54,481 nt of DNA. Origin: Nitrospira sp. (GTDB lineage Bacteria > Nitrospirota > Nitrospiria > Nitrospirales > Nitrospiraceae). A program made the position numbers and the translations under genes. The notes below the pieces were generated by a model. It made no database searches. It saw nothing but the letters and a program-made list of their open reading frames with translations, and had not been told where the DNA came from. The stretch is taken from the NCBI GenBank assembly GCA_016788465.1, contig JAEURV010000346.1:1-54481 (forward strand). The letters are read 5' to 3'. Shown one piece after another: positions 35,011 through 44,203 of this stretch (positions are counted from its first letter, which is position 1; every line of letters starts with the position of its first letter).

Positions 35011-36255
35011 ATGGCCTTTGAAGATCAAAGAACCACTGTCTATAAAATCAACCCAGAGCACCCGGAAAGCGAATCGCTTCCGACTCTGCGTACCGAAGAA
35101 CTTTTGCTCAACATGGGGCCTCAGCACCCTAGTACGCATGGAGTGCTCAAGGTGATCCTAGAATTAGAAGGCGAACGGTTGGTGAAATCAACGCCGGTGA
35201 TGGGGTATCTCCATCGTGGAGTTGAAAAGCTTGCGGAAGACGGTACGTACCATCAGTTCATTCCCCATACAGATCGGCTCGACTATGTTTGTGCGATGTA
35301 CAACAATTTTGCCTACTGCCGAGCCGTCGAAAAGCTCTTGAACTTGCAGGTGCCGGAACGTGCGGAATATTTGAGGACGATTGTTGCTGAGGTTCAGCGC
35401 ATCATTGGGCACCAATTTTGGCTGAGTGCCCAGGCGCTTGACATTGGTGCCATGACGGTCTTCTTCTATTGCTTCCGAGATCGTGAAATTTTACTGGACT
35501 GGTTTGATGAGCTGTGTGGAGCTCGTCTCACGACCAGTTGGTATCGAATTGGTGGGGTCGAACGGGACCTGACGCCGTCGTTGATCGACAAGCTTAAGCA
35601 GTTTCTGGATTACTTCCCTCCCAAAATCGACGAATATCAGGTGTTTCTTGAGAAAAACCGTATTTGGCTGGGACGTACCAAGGGGGTTGCCGTCATTTCT
35701 GCAGAAGACGCCGTTAATTTCGGGTTGAGTGGGCCTGTTCTGCGTGGATCCGGCGTGGATTATGATCTGCGCAAGTATGAACCATATAGCGCATATCCGA
35801 AGTGTGAATTCAGCGTGCCGGTTGGAAAAAACGGCGATACCTATGACCGGTACTGGATTCGGATCATGGAGCTCTATGAGAGCGTCAAGATCATCAGGCA
35901 ATGTCTGGAGCAGATGCAGGAAGGTCCCATCATGGCGGATGCCCCGAGCGTCACGCTGCCGCCGAAGGAGAGGGTATTCACGAACTTGGAAGCGATGATC
36001 CAGCAATTTAAGCTGTTCTCGCAAGGATTTGATGCTCCGCCGGGGGAAATCTACTGCGGCACAGAAGCTCACAAAGGGGAACTGGGCTTCCATATCGTCA
36101 GTACGGGTGGGGGTAAGCCCTACCGATTAAAGATTCGTGCCCCGTCCTTCATTCATATGGGGGCGTTCGATCACATGGCTAGAGGCTATATGATTTCTGA
36201 TGCCTGCACGATTTTCGGGACCTACGACATTGTGATGGGTGAGTGCGATCGATAA
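35011..36255 (+). CDS. nuoD: NADH-quinone oxidoreductase subunit D
   Basis: A 414-residue 49-kDa-type subunit that forms the quinone pocket with NuoB. Family motifs are present: NMGPQHPSTHGVLK near residue 31, GYLHRGVEK, GARLTTSWYRIGG, and the C-terminal IVMGECDR end. Length is normal. Downstream, where nuoE and nuoF are found in many operons, there is only an 84-base spacer with a hairpin and then nuoG. Confidence 0.97.
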   Translation: MAFEDQRTTVYKINPEHPESESLPTLRTEELLLNMGPQHPSTHGVLKVILELEGERLVKSTPVMGYLHRGVEKLAEDGTYHQFIPHTDRLDYVCAMYNNFAYCRAVEKLLNLQVPERAEYLRTIVAEVQRIIGHQFWLSAQALDIGAMTVFFYCFRDREILLDWFDELCGARLTTSWYRIGGVERDLTPSLIDKLKQFLDYFPPKIDEYQVFLEKNRIWLGRTKGVAVISAEDAVNFGLSGPVLRGSGVDYDLRKYEPYSAYPKCEFSVPVGKNGDTYDRYWIRIMELYESVKIIRQCLEQMQEGPIMADAPSVTLPPKERVFTNLEAMIQQFKLFSQGFDAPPGEIYCGTEAHKGELGFHIVSTGGGKPYRLKIRAPSFIHMGAFDHMARGYMISDACTIFGTYDIVMGECDR

Positions 36256-36268
36256 CGAACAGAGAGTG

Positions 36269-36305
36269 TTGAGTTGAGAGTGCTGACTTTCGAGTCTCAA
36301 CTCAA
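36269..36305 (+). repeat. Perfect 11-bp inverted repeat between nuoD and nuoG
   Basis: TTGAGTTGAGA (36269-36279) and TCTCAACTCAA (36295-36305) form a perfect 11-bp stem with a 15-base loop. There is no U-tract after it, so a strong terminator is unlikely; it may set mRNA stability or reduce read-through between the quinone-module genes and the rest of the operon. A partial extra copy (AGACTCAAAACTGG) follows at 36319. Confidence 0.6.
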
Positions 36306-36339
36306 TACAAATCACTAAAGACTCAAAACTGGACTACAT

Positions 36340-39033
36340 ATGGGGCTGAAGCCAGCGACCAATCCCGACGTTGAAGCCACAAGCATTGAGCTGAGCATTG
36401 ACGGAAAAACCGTCACAGCAAAAGATGGGGTGTCGCTCTACGATGTCATCTCCATGACGGGGAAGATCATCCCGGCAATGTGTTACCACTACACATTCGA
36501 TCCGTTCGGCTCCTGCGGGATGTGCCTCGTGATGCAAGAAGGGAAAAAGGCTCCTGTCCGATCTTGCACTGCGAAGGCGGCAGCGGGAATGGTGATTCGT
36601 ACCGAAGGAGAAGATCTCTTCCTTGCCCGTAAGAAGGCCGTTGAGAAGCACCTATCCGTGCACCCTCTTGATTGTCCGGTGTGCGACGCGGACGGCCATT
36701 GTGAACTGCAGGACATGGCCTTTCAGCACGGTGTGACCAACCTCGCCAATGCCAAACAAAAGTTCATTCCTGAAGATACGCGGAGCCCGGTCCTCGACTT
36801 CAATATGAATCGGTGTATCGCGTGCGCGGAATGCATTAATGTCTGCAAGGATGTCTTGATGATCGATGCCTTGCAGTTCATGAAGAAGGGCGGATTCAAC
36901 CAAGTCGTTCCGAAAGGCGATCTCCCTCTCAACTGCGAATTCTGTGGAGATTGTTTAGCGGTCTGCCCTGTCGGTGCGATCACCAACAAGTTCTCCAAAT
37001 ATCTGTATAAACCGTGGCAAATGAAAAAGACGACCACCACCTGCAATTATTGCGGCGATGGTTGCCAGATGTATTTGGAAACCAAAGACGAAGAAGTCAT
37101 CCGTGTTACCTCACCGTTGTCCTGGAAGAATAAGTGGGGTGATCGGTCCGATACGGCCAAGGGGCACGGTGGGTTGTGTGTGCGCGGACGGTTCGGATTT
37201 GAATCGCTGGATAGCCAAAGTCGGCTCGTGCACCCCTTGGTTCGTGAAAGCGGGCGTCTGGTTGAAAAGCCATGGCTGGAGGCCATGCATGCCCTTGTCG
37301 ATCGATTTGAAGAAATCAAAGGTAAATACGGATCGGATGCCATTGCTGGCCTGGTGACGGCCCGGTGCACCAATGAAGAGTTGTATCTGTTCCAGAAACT
37401 CATGCGAACAGCGTTTGGAACCAACCAGCTTGATAGTAGCGCACGTTACGGCCACATGAACTTTGTATTGGCCTCTAAACGTGCTGTCGGCCTTGGGAGA
37501 ACCTCCGTGGATTGGGAGGATCTTACAAAAGCGAAGGCGATCGTCGTAATCGGTTCCAACATTACTGAGACGAACCCGCTCACGGCAGTGCGTATTAAGG
37601 AAGCGGTGCGAGTGTACAGGGCGCAGGTGGTGACCTTCGATAGTGCCATTACGAATATGAGCAAGCTCGCCTCACATCCATTCTTGATCAAGCCAGGGAC
37701 AGAAGGAGCAGTGATCGATGGACTGGTGAAAGCGACGATCGATCTGGATCTGGTGGATGAGGCGGTCGTAGGAAAGCACCTCCAGGCTTTTACGGTGCTC
37801 AAGAAAGCAGTGGCAGATCTATCGATGGACCAATTAACGGCTCAGACTGGACTGACGAGCCAGGTTTTTGGAGAAGTTGCCAGAATATTTGCTGAGTCGC
37901 CGCGCTCGATCATTCTGTGCGCAGAAGGAATTGTCCGGCGGGCGAACGGTTATCAGAACGTGCTCAAGCTGATGGATCTGGCTTGGATAACCGGAAAGCT
38001 CGGACAACCGGGATGCGGTGTGGGTACAGTGACGGAAGAGCCCAATGAGCAAGGGGCTGTCGATATGGGTGCGGCTTCTGAGTTCCTTCCGGGGCAAGGT
38101 CGGTATGATGATCCGGCAGTCCGAGATCGTTTTGCCAAAGCTTGGGATACGAGGCTCCCCTCTCCGAACTCTAGCGCGCACTTGGTTGAAATCTTGAAGC
38201 GTTGTCGGACTGGGCAGATCAAGGCCCTGTACATTCTAGGAGAAAATCCTCTGTCCACACTTCCGGCCTCCATGGAAGTCCGGGCTGGGCTGGAACGACT
38301 CGAATTGTTGGTTGTCCAAGATCCGTTTTTAACCGACACGGCGAAACTGGCGCATTTTGTGCTGCCAGCCTGTACCTATGCCGAAAAGGACGGAACCTTT
38401 ACGAACTTTGAAGGGCGGGTCCTTCGTGTTCGACAAGCCATGGATCCGCGCGGAGAGAGTTTGCCCGATTGGCACATCATGACTGCTCTGGCCAATGCCA
38501 TGGGGTGCCAATGGGACTATCAGTCTGCAAACGATATCCAAAATGAGATCATGAGGCTGCTCCCTGGGTACTACAATCTTGGCCAACCTCGCAAAGCGGT
38601 TCCGACGCCGGATGTGTACTTATCCATGGGCTATGCGACGGAAATTAGAGATCGGTATCGTGCGAGTCCGGAAGTTAACGCCTCAACCCGACCGTTTGCA
38701 CTGTTGGTGGGACAGCTGCTGATGCATTCCGGGAAGCTCTCGATTCAGGCGGCTGGCCTCATCACGATCTCTCCGAATACCGCAAAGCTGAGAATGAATA
38801 TGCGGGATCTGGAAGCTCTGGGTTTACAAGAGGGTGCGAAGGTGCGCATGACGTCGGACCGTGGCTCCCTCCAGATCGCCGTACAGGCGGATCAATCGGT
38901 TGCCCCCGGCACCTGCTTTTTCCCCGAGCATTTTAATGAGCCGCCAGTCAAGGATTTGATGACGGTTAGTGTCGACCCCACGACTGGCGTTCCGTCTTTC
39001 AAGCTGATGTGGGTCAATGTTGAACCAGTGTGA
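36340..39033 (+). CDS. nuoG: NADH-quinone oxidoreductase subunit G, formate-dehydrogenase-like architecture
   Basis: An 897-residue iron-sulfur subunit of the peripheral arm. A [2Fe-2S] domain uses Cys48, Cys59, Cys62 and Cys76; a His108/Cys112/Cys115/Cys121 cluster follows; two ferredoxin-type [4Fe-4S] sets are at 159-169 and 199-209; a further cluster uses Cys235, Cys238, Cys242 and Cys280. The rest is a molybdopterin-oxidoreductase fold. Overall it resembles NAD-linked formate dehydrogenase alpha chains, but the catalytic Cys/Sec position reads Gly371 in SARYGHM, so formate oxidation is not expected. NuoE and NuoF partners are not in the operon. Confidence 0.93.
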   Translation: MGLKPATNPDVEATSIELSIDGKTVTAKDGVSLYDVISMTGKIIPAMCYHYTFDPFGSCGMCLVMQEGKKAPVRSCTAKAAAGMVIRTEGEDLFLARKKAVEKHLSVHPLDCPVCDADGHCELQDMAFQHGVTNLANAKQKFIPEDTRSPVLDFNMNRCIACAECINVCKDVLMIDALQFMKKGGFNQVVPKGDLPLNCEFCGDCLAVCPVGAITNKFSKYLYKPWQMKKTTTTCNYCGDGCQMYLETKDEEVIRVTSPLSWKNKWGDRSDTAKGHGGLCVRGRFGFESLDSQSRLVHPLVRESGRLVEKPWLEAMHALVDRFEEIKGKYGSDAIAGLVTARCTNEELYLFQKLMRTAFGTNQLDSSARYGHMNFVLASKRAVGLGRTSVDWEDLTKAKAIVVIGSNITETNPLTAVRIKEAVRVYRAQVVTFDSAITNMSKLASHPFLIKPGTEGAVIDGLVKATIDLDLVDEAVVGKHLQAFTVLKKAVADLSMDQLTAQTGLTSQVFGEVARIFAESPRSIILCAEGIVRRANGYQNVLKLMDLAWITGKLGQPGCGVGTVTEEPNEQGAVDMGAASEFLPGQGRYDDPAVRDRFAKAWDTRLPSPNSSAHLVEILKRCRTGQIKALYILGENPLSTLPASMEVRAGLERLELLVVQDPFLTDTAKLAHFVLPACTYAEKDGTFTNFEGRVLRVRQAMDPRGESLPDWHIMTALANAMGCQWDYQSANDIQNEIMRLLPGYYNLGQPRKAVPTPDVYLSMGYATEIRDRYRASPEVNASTRPFALLVGQLLMHSGKLSIQAAGLITISPNTAKLRMNMRDLEALGLQEGAKVRMTSDRGSLQIAVQADQSVAPGTCFFPEHFNEPPVKDLMTVSVDPTTGVPSFKLMWVNVEPV

Positions 39034-39074
39034 TGTAATGAAGGTGTTCGCTTGCTCATGACTAGGAGCTTACG

Positions 39075-39662
39075 ATGAGCATCACTGCCTTGACCAAAAA
39101 AGTCCTTCATGCTGCCCTGTTTTATGAAATCTGGGACGCGATGAAAGTCACGTTTCGGCATATGCTCCATCGGCCGATGACATTTCAATATCCGCGGGAG
39201 CACCGAACGATTCCGGATGCGCATCGAGGGGCACTTGGTTTGTTGCGGTACGATGATGGACGTGAACGGTGTGTCGGTTGCGATTTGTGTGAAGTCGCCT
39301 GCCCGTCGCATTGCATCAAAGTGATCAGCGCCGAAGATGTCACGCGGCCGCTTCAACGGTATGCGAGTGAGTTCTATATTGATATTACCAAGTGTGTCTT
39401 CTGTGGTTACTGTGTTGAAGCCTGTCCCGTCAATGCATTGGCCATGACCAAGATGTACGAATACTCTACCCATGATAAGCGGAGCCTTCTGTTCGATAAA
39501 AGGCGTCTGTACGATATTGGTGAGCGGCATCTTGAGGATGGGAAGAAGTATTTGTATGCCCATAATCAAGAAAAGAATCTCGAGGAAAGCCGCGAGTATC
39601 GATACTATTTTCCGCAATCGGTGGCGAAAGCAACGCAGTCAGTCCCGAAGCACTTGAAGTAA
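39075..39662 (+). CDS. nuoI: NADH-quinone oxidoreductase subunit I
   Basis: A 195-residue subunit carrying two [4Fe-4S] clusters (N6a, N6b) that pass electrons to NuoB. Ligands: Cys66, Cys69, Cys72, Cys76 in RCVGCDLCEVACP and Cys107, Cys110, Cys113, Cys117 in KCVFCGYCVEACP. It follows nuoG after 41 bases; nuoH, which usually lies between them, is absent. Confidence 0.96.
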   Translation: MSITALTKKVLHAALFYEIWDAMKVTFRHMLHRPMTFQYPREHRTIPDAHRGALGLLRYDDGRERCVGCDLCEVACPSHCIKVISAEDVTRPLQRYASEFYIDITKCVFCGYCVEACPVNALAMTKMYEYSTHDKRSLLFDKRRLYDIGERHLEDGKKYLYAHNQEKNLEESREYRYYFPQSVAKATQSVPKHLK

Positions 39663-39671
39663 GTAGGCTAC

Positions 39672-40199
39672 ATGATTTTGGCATTTTTTGCGTACTTTGC
39701 GGTGGTCAGTATGGCTGCAGGTGTCTTGACGGTCACCCTACGCAACCCTGTTCACTGCGCATTATCATTGCTCGCCTTACTCATGCATGTCTCCGGGTTG
39801 TTCATCTTGTTGAATGCCGAGTTTCTGTGGGCTGTCCAGGTCATTGTCTACGTAGGGGCTATCTTGGTGCTCTACCTCTTTGTGCTCATGTTGATGAATC
39901 TCAAAACGGACGAGCGCTATTTTCACTCATCGGCACCGTATTTTGCAGGGCTGTCAGCTTTGGGGGCCCTGTACGTACTCTTTCTCCTTCTCCAGTCCCC
40001 TTTTGACGGGGCCAAGGGCAGTGCGCCTGCCGGAGCGGTTTTGCAAGAGGGAGATACCTTCGCGGTCGGCATCAAGATGTTCAGTGATCATCTCTTACAA
40101 TTTGAAATCGTGGGCATCTTTCTCCTTGGGGCGATCATCGGTGCCATCGTGTTGGCGAAGACGCCGAAGGCCTTGGAGGCCGAACAGGACCAGCGATGA
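39672..40199 (+). CDS. nuoJ: NADH-quinone oxidoreductase subunit J
   Basis: A 175-residue membrane subunit with five predicted helices. The [10 protein letters not shown] and [18 protein letters not shown] segments match the family; the latter holds the pi-bulge helix near the quinone site. It overlaps nuoK by 4 bases (ATGA), indicating coupled translation. Confidence 0.95.
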   Translation: MILAFFAYFAVVSMAAGVLTVTLRNPVHCALSLLALLMHVSGLFILLNAEFLWAVQVIVYVGAILVLYLFVLMLMNLKTDERYFHSSAPYFAGLSALGALYVLFLLLQSPFDGAKGSAPAGAVLQEGDTFAVGIKMFSDHLLQFEIVGIFLLGAIIGAIVLAKTPKALEAEQDQR

Positions 40200-40498
40200 T
40201 ACCACTGTCCGCTTATGTCGCTGTCAGTGCCGTTCTGTTCATGACGGGGTTGCTCGGAGTCCTGGTCCGTCGGAACTTTATCATTGTGCTCATGTCCGTC
40301 GAGGTGATGTTGAATGCGGCGAACATTAATCTCGTCGCTTTCTCGCACTATCTGGAATCGATGGCCGGGCAACTTGTGGCGCTGTTTATCATAGCGATCG
40401 CCGCCGGAGAAGCGGCGATCGGGCTGGCCATCATCATCGTGGTCTTTCGAAGCAAGATTTCTACGAATGTAGACGAGATGAATCTTTTGAAGTGGTAG
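40196..40498 (+). CDS. nuoK: NADH-quinone oxidoreductase subunit K
   Basis: A 100-residue three-helix membrane subunit, normal length. The membrane glutamates important for proton transfer are in [16 protein letters not shown] and [11 protein letters not shown]. Its start overlaps nuoJ by 4 bases. A 135-base non-coding gap follows before nuoL, the longest internal gap of the operon, with no clear promoter. Confidence 0.96.
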   Translation: MIPLSAYVAVSAVLFMTGLLGVLVRRNFIIVLMSVEVMLNAANINLVAFSHYLESMAGQLVALFIIAIAAGEAAIGLAIIIVVFRSKISTNVDEMNLLKW

Positions 40499-40633
40499 CA
40501 GGATGTTGAGAGCGGCATCGCGTTCGGTCTTCAGTGCCTCATGCCCTCAAAACTACCCCCAGCGGATGCAGTAGGACCCGGCTTCATTGGCCTCCTGGCT
40601 TAGCTGAGCATCCTGAGAAAAACGTAGGACTTT

Positions 40634-42610
40634 GTGTCTGACACAACCGATCTGCTGATTAAATTGATCCCTCTGTTTCCCCTGCTGGCGGTCATTGCCA
40701 ACGGTCTCTTTGGCCATCGGTACTCGCATGAGCTGGCTCATCGTTTAGCCTGGGGGTCTGTCGGCCTGTCCTTTCTCTGTACCCTTGGAGTGTTTGCGGA
40801 TGTCCTACGGACAGGCGCATCGCATGAAGTCGTTGTGTATCGCTGGATTTTTGGCGGGGATTTGACGATTAACCTTGCGTACCTCGTTGATCCACTGACC
40901 TGCGCCTGGCTACTGGTCGTGACGGGTGTGGGTTTCCTGATCCATGTCTATTCTGTCGGGTATATGCATGGTGAAGAGGGGTTCACCCGCTTCTTCACGT
41001 ACATGAATCTTTTCATGGTCTCCATGCTGCTGTTGGTCATGGGGAACAACTATCTGGTGTTGTTTATCGGTTGGGAGGGGGTGGGGCTCTGTTCGTATCT
41101 CCTGATCGGGTACTACTATGACAAAATCTCTGCCGCGAAAGCCGCATCCAAAGCCTTCGTTGTGAATCGAATCGGGGACGCCGGTTTTCTCCTCGCGATT
41201 TTTCTGGTGTTTGTGAATTTCAAGACGCTGGACTATACAAAAGTCTTTGCCCATGTTGGGCAGCTGTCTCCAGAGATGGCCACCGCTATTGCGCTATGCC
41301 TGCTCGTCGGTGCCGTAGGAAAATCCGCTCAACTGCCGCTTCATACCTGGTTGCCCGATGCGATGGAGGGGCCGACACCAGTCAGCGCGCTCATTCACGC
41401 GGCGACGATGGTTACCGCCGGCGTGTACATGATTGTCAGGAATCACGTCATTTTTGACCTTTCTCCGTTTGCCATGTCGGTTGTGGCTTTTGTGGGTGGA
41501 GGGACTGCCCTGTTCGCGGCGACGATCGGACTGGTGCAGACCGACATCAAGCGTGTCTTGGCCTATTCAACAGTGAGCCAGCTTGGATACATGTTTCTGG
41601 GCTGTGGGATCGGCGCCTACACAGCCTCGGTGTTTCATGTCATGACGCATGCCTTCTTCAAGGCCCTCTTGTTCCTGTCGGCCGGGTCGGTCATCCATGC
41701 TTTAGCGGGCGAGCAGGATATTCAAAAGATGGGTGGGCTGAGCAAGCGTATCCCATGGACTCATCGACTCTTTCTGATCGGCACCATTGCCATTGCGGGG
41801 CTTCCTCCACTGGCAGGGTTCTGGAGCAAAGACGAGATCATGGCCCATGCGTTCAACAATCATCACTATTTGCTCTATACCCTGGCGGCAGCCGGTGCAC
41901 TGATGACGTCTTTCTATATGTTTCGCCTGACCTATCTGACTTTCTATGGGTCCTCCAGGATGGATCACCATACTGAGGAGCATGTGCATGAATCTCCGAT
42001 GATAATGATCGCTCCCTTGATGGTCCTCGCTTTTCTTTCTGGTGTCGGTGGGTTGGCGTTAGGATTTCCACCCGAACAGGGGTGGTTGCACGGGTTCTTG
42101 TCTCCGGTTATCGGAGCCTCAGGTGAACACGAAGCCAATGGAGGAATGACGGTACTCTTAATGGGTGTGGCAATCGCCATTGCTTTGATGGGGTGGGGGC
42201 TTGCTCACTTCCTCTACGCGGTGAGCCCTGTAACGGCGGACGGATGGGCCGAGAAGTTTTCAGGCCTGTATCGATTACTTTTGAATAAATACTATATCGA
42301 TGAACTGTACGATCTGCTTTTCGTCGAGCCGCTCAAGCGCCTCGGACTGATACTGGACTGGTTTGATCGGACCATCATCGATGGTGTGGTGCGAGGGGTG
42401 GGCCATCTTGCGGATTGGGGTGCTTCTGGATCAACCTGGGTCGAAAAGTACATCGTCTACGCGGGACTGAACATCATCGGATACGGGAATCATCTTGCGG
42501 CCCGAGAGGGGCGAAAAATGCAAAGCGGCATGGTGCACCATTATGCCGCGATCATTGTGGCAGGGCTCTTTCTTTTGGCCCTCGTTGTTCAACTTGTGGT
42601 TCAGATGTAG
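40634..42610 (+). CDS. nuoL: NADH-quinone oxidoreductase subunit L with extended lateral helix
   Basis: A 658-residue antiporter-like proton pump with about 16 helices. LFIGWEGVGLCSYLLIG carries the key membrane glutamate; LPLHTWLPDAMEGPTPVSAL and the following lysine-bearing helices are intact. The start is GTG. Between NKYYIDELYD (551-560) and QSGMVHHYA (630-638) there are about 25 residues more than in ordinary NuoL, within the lateral helix that clamps the membrane pumps together. This fits an operon encoding an extra NuoM. Confidence 0.94.
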   Translation: MSDTTDLLIKLIPLFPLLAVIANGLFGHRYSHELAHRLAWGSVGLSFLCTLGVFADVLRTGASHEVVVYRWIFGGDLTINLAYLVDPLTCAWLLVVTGVGFLIHVYSVGYMHGEEGFTRFFTYMNLFMVSMLLLVMGNNYLVLFIGWEGVGLCSYLLIGYYYDKISAAKAASKAFVVNRIGDAGFLLAIFLVFVNFKTLDYTKVFAHVGQLSPEMATAIALCLLVGAVGKSAQLPLHTWLPDAMEGPTPVSALIHAATMVTAGVYMIVRNHVIFDLSPFAMSVVAFVGGGTALFAATIGLVQTDIKRVLAYSTVSQLGYMFLGCGIGAYTASVFHVMTHAFFKALLFLSAGSVIHALAGEQDIQKMGGLSKRIPWTHRLFLIGTIAIAGLPPLAGFWSKDEIMAHAFNNHHYLLYTLAAAGALMTSFYMFRLTYLTFYGSSRMDHHTEEHVHESPMIMIAPLMVLAFLSGVGGLALGFPPEQGWLHGFLSPVIGASGEHEANGGMTVLLMGVAIAIALMGWGLAHFLYAVSPVTADGWAEKFSGLYRLLLNKYYIDELYDLLFVEPLKRLGLILDWFDRTIIDGVVRGVGHLADWGASGSTWVEKYIVYAGLNIIGYGNHLAAREGRKMQSGMVHHYAAIIVAGLFLLALVVQLVVQM

Positions 42611-42635
42611 GTCATAGCCGAAACTGACGGTCATC

Positions 42636-44192
42636 ATGCTTGAAGAGCTTACTGCTGGCTTTCCAATTCTATCGTGTATCCTCTTTCTGCCCGTTGTCGG
42701 AGCCATCGTGCTCTGGTTTGTGGACGATGAAGATACGGTCCGAAGTTCGACTCTCACGATTGCGCTGGTGGAACTCGCGCTTTCGGTTTTTGTCCTCCTC
42801 CGATTTGTTCCTGAGTCGGCCGCCATGCAGTTCGCCGAACGGGTGCAATGGATCCCCGCACTAGGGATCAGTTATCACTTGGCGGTCGATGGGATCAGTG
42901 TCTTGTTCGTCGGCCTGACGGCATTTCTGACCGTCCTGGTCGTGGTCTATTCGTGGGATACGATCAGACATCAAGTCAAACTATACATGATGTGCCTCCT
43001 CGCGCTTGAAACGACGACCATGGGGGTATTTTTATCGTTGGATTTGATCCTGTTCTTCGTGTTCTGGGAGCTGATGCTGATTCCCAGCTATTTTATGATC
43101 AAGCTGTGGGGTGGGGGAGCCGAACGCCACTACGCCGCACTGAAGTTCGTCATATATACGCTCTTAGGCAGTGTGTTTATGCTCGTGGGAATCGCACTGT
43201 TGGACATCAATTACCACCAATGGGCGTCTCTCCATCATAGTGATCATGCGTACTCGTTCGATTTGCTTGAGTTACTCACAGTCCCGATTCCCATCAGTCA
43301 GCAGATCATCATCTTTTGGTTGATGTTCCTTGGGTTTGCATTCAAGGCGCCGGTCTTCCCGTTTCACACCTGGTTGCCTGATGCGCTCTTAGAGGGCCCC
43401 ATCGGTATGGCCGTTGTCCTGGCGGGTCTCAAGCTCGGAACTTTTGGCTTCATTCGTTTCAGTATACCCCTGCTGCCTGATGCATCGAAGAGTGACACCA
43501 TCGTGGCGGTCGTCATGGTCTTGGGGCTATGCGCAATTCTGTATGGCGCGTGGATGGCGTTGGTTCAACCGGATTTTCGGCGGCTACTTGCGTATAGCAG
43601 CGTCAGCCATCTCGGGTTTGTCGTGGTGGGGTTATTTGCGCTGAATTATCAAGGTTTGCAAGGCAGTCTGCTGACGATGATCAATCTAGGGTTCAGCACT
43701 GCCGGCCTCTTTTTCATTGCAGGGTTTCTGTATTCGCGTCAACAGACGACGGAATTGTCGGCTTTCGGAGGAATGGCAAAACAAGTGCCTCTCCTAGCGA
43801 CTTTCTTTTTGATTATTGGGCTGGCCTCGATTGGATTGCCGGGCACCAACGGGTTCGTCGGCGAGTTTCTCATTCTGTTAGGTGCGTTTGAAGCCAAATG
43901 GTGGGTCGGATCAATTGCGGTACTCGGGGTGATTTTTGGTGCAGCCTATTTTCTCTGGTATTACGAACGATCGATGCTCGGTCCACTCGGTATCGCCGTT
44001 AAGAGCACGATGAGTGATTTGCAACTGCGAGAGATGGTCATTGCGGTGTCGCTGTCGATCATGATCCTGTGGATCGGTCTCTATCCATCCCCGTTCTTGA
44101 GGATCATGAACGGATCAGTTCAAGCTCTGGTCGATCGCCTGCACCAGGAGAAGACCGCGGCACTCGATAACAGTGTGACAGAAGGAAGGTAG
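42636..44192 (+). CDS. nuoM: NADH-quinone oxidoreductase subunit M, first copy
   Basis: A 518-residue antiporter-like proton pump. FFVFWELMLIPSYFMI contains the helix-5 glutamate, and VFPFHTWLPDALLEGP and GLKLGTFGFIRF carry conserved pump residues; between the last two, two residues fewer than usual are present. Cytoplasmic ends and about 14 helices are as expected. Followed after 11 bases by a second, divergent nuoM, so the complex should hold two NuoM pumps. Confidence 0.94.
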   Translation: MLEELTAGFPILSCILFLPVVGAIVLWFVDDEDTVRSSTLTIALVELALSVFVLLRFVPESAAMQFAERVQWIPALGISYHLAVDGISVLFVGLTAFLTVLVVVYSWDTIRHQVKLYMMCLLALETTTMGVFLSLDLILFFVFWELMLIPSYFMIKLWGGGAERHYAALKFVIYTLLGSVFMLVGIALLDINYHQWASLHHSDHAYSFDLLELLTVPIPISQQIIIFWLMFLGFAFKAPVFPFHTWLPDALLEGPIGMAVVLAGLKLGTFGFIRFSIPLLPDASKSDTIVAVVMVLGLCAILYGAWMALVQPDFRRLLAYSSVSHLGFVVVGLFALNYQGLQGSLLTMINLGFSTAGLFFIAGFLYSRQQTTELSAFGGMAKQVPLLATFFLIIGLASIGLPGTNGFVGEFLILLGAFEAKWWVGSIAVLGVIFGAAYFLWYYERSMLGPLGIAVKSTMSDLQLREMVIAVSLSIMILWIGLYPSPFLRIMNGSVQALVDRLHQEKTAALDNSVTEGR

Positions 44193-44203
44193 TAGGTTCC
44201 GTA

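Noticed and set aside
39034..39074. Hidden nuoH between nuoG and nuoI
   Set aside because: The gap is only 41 bases, so nuoH cannot be there.
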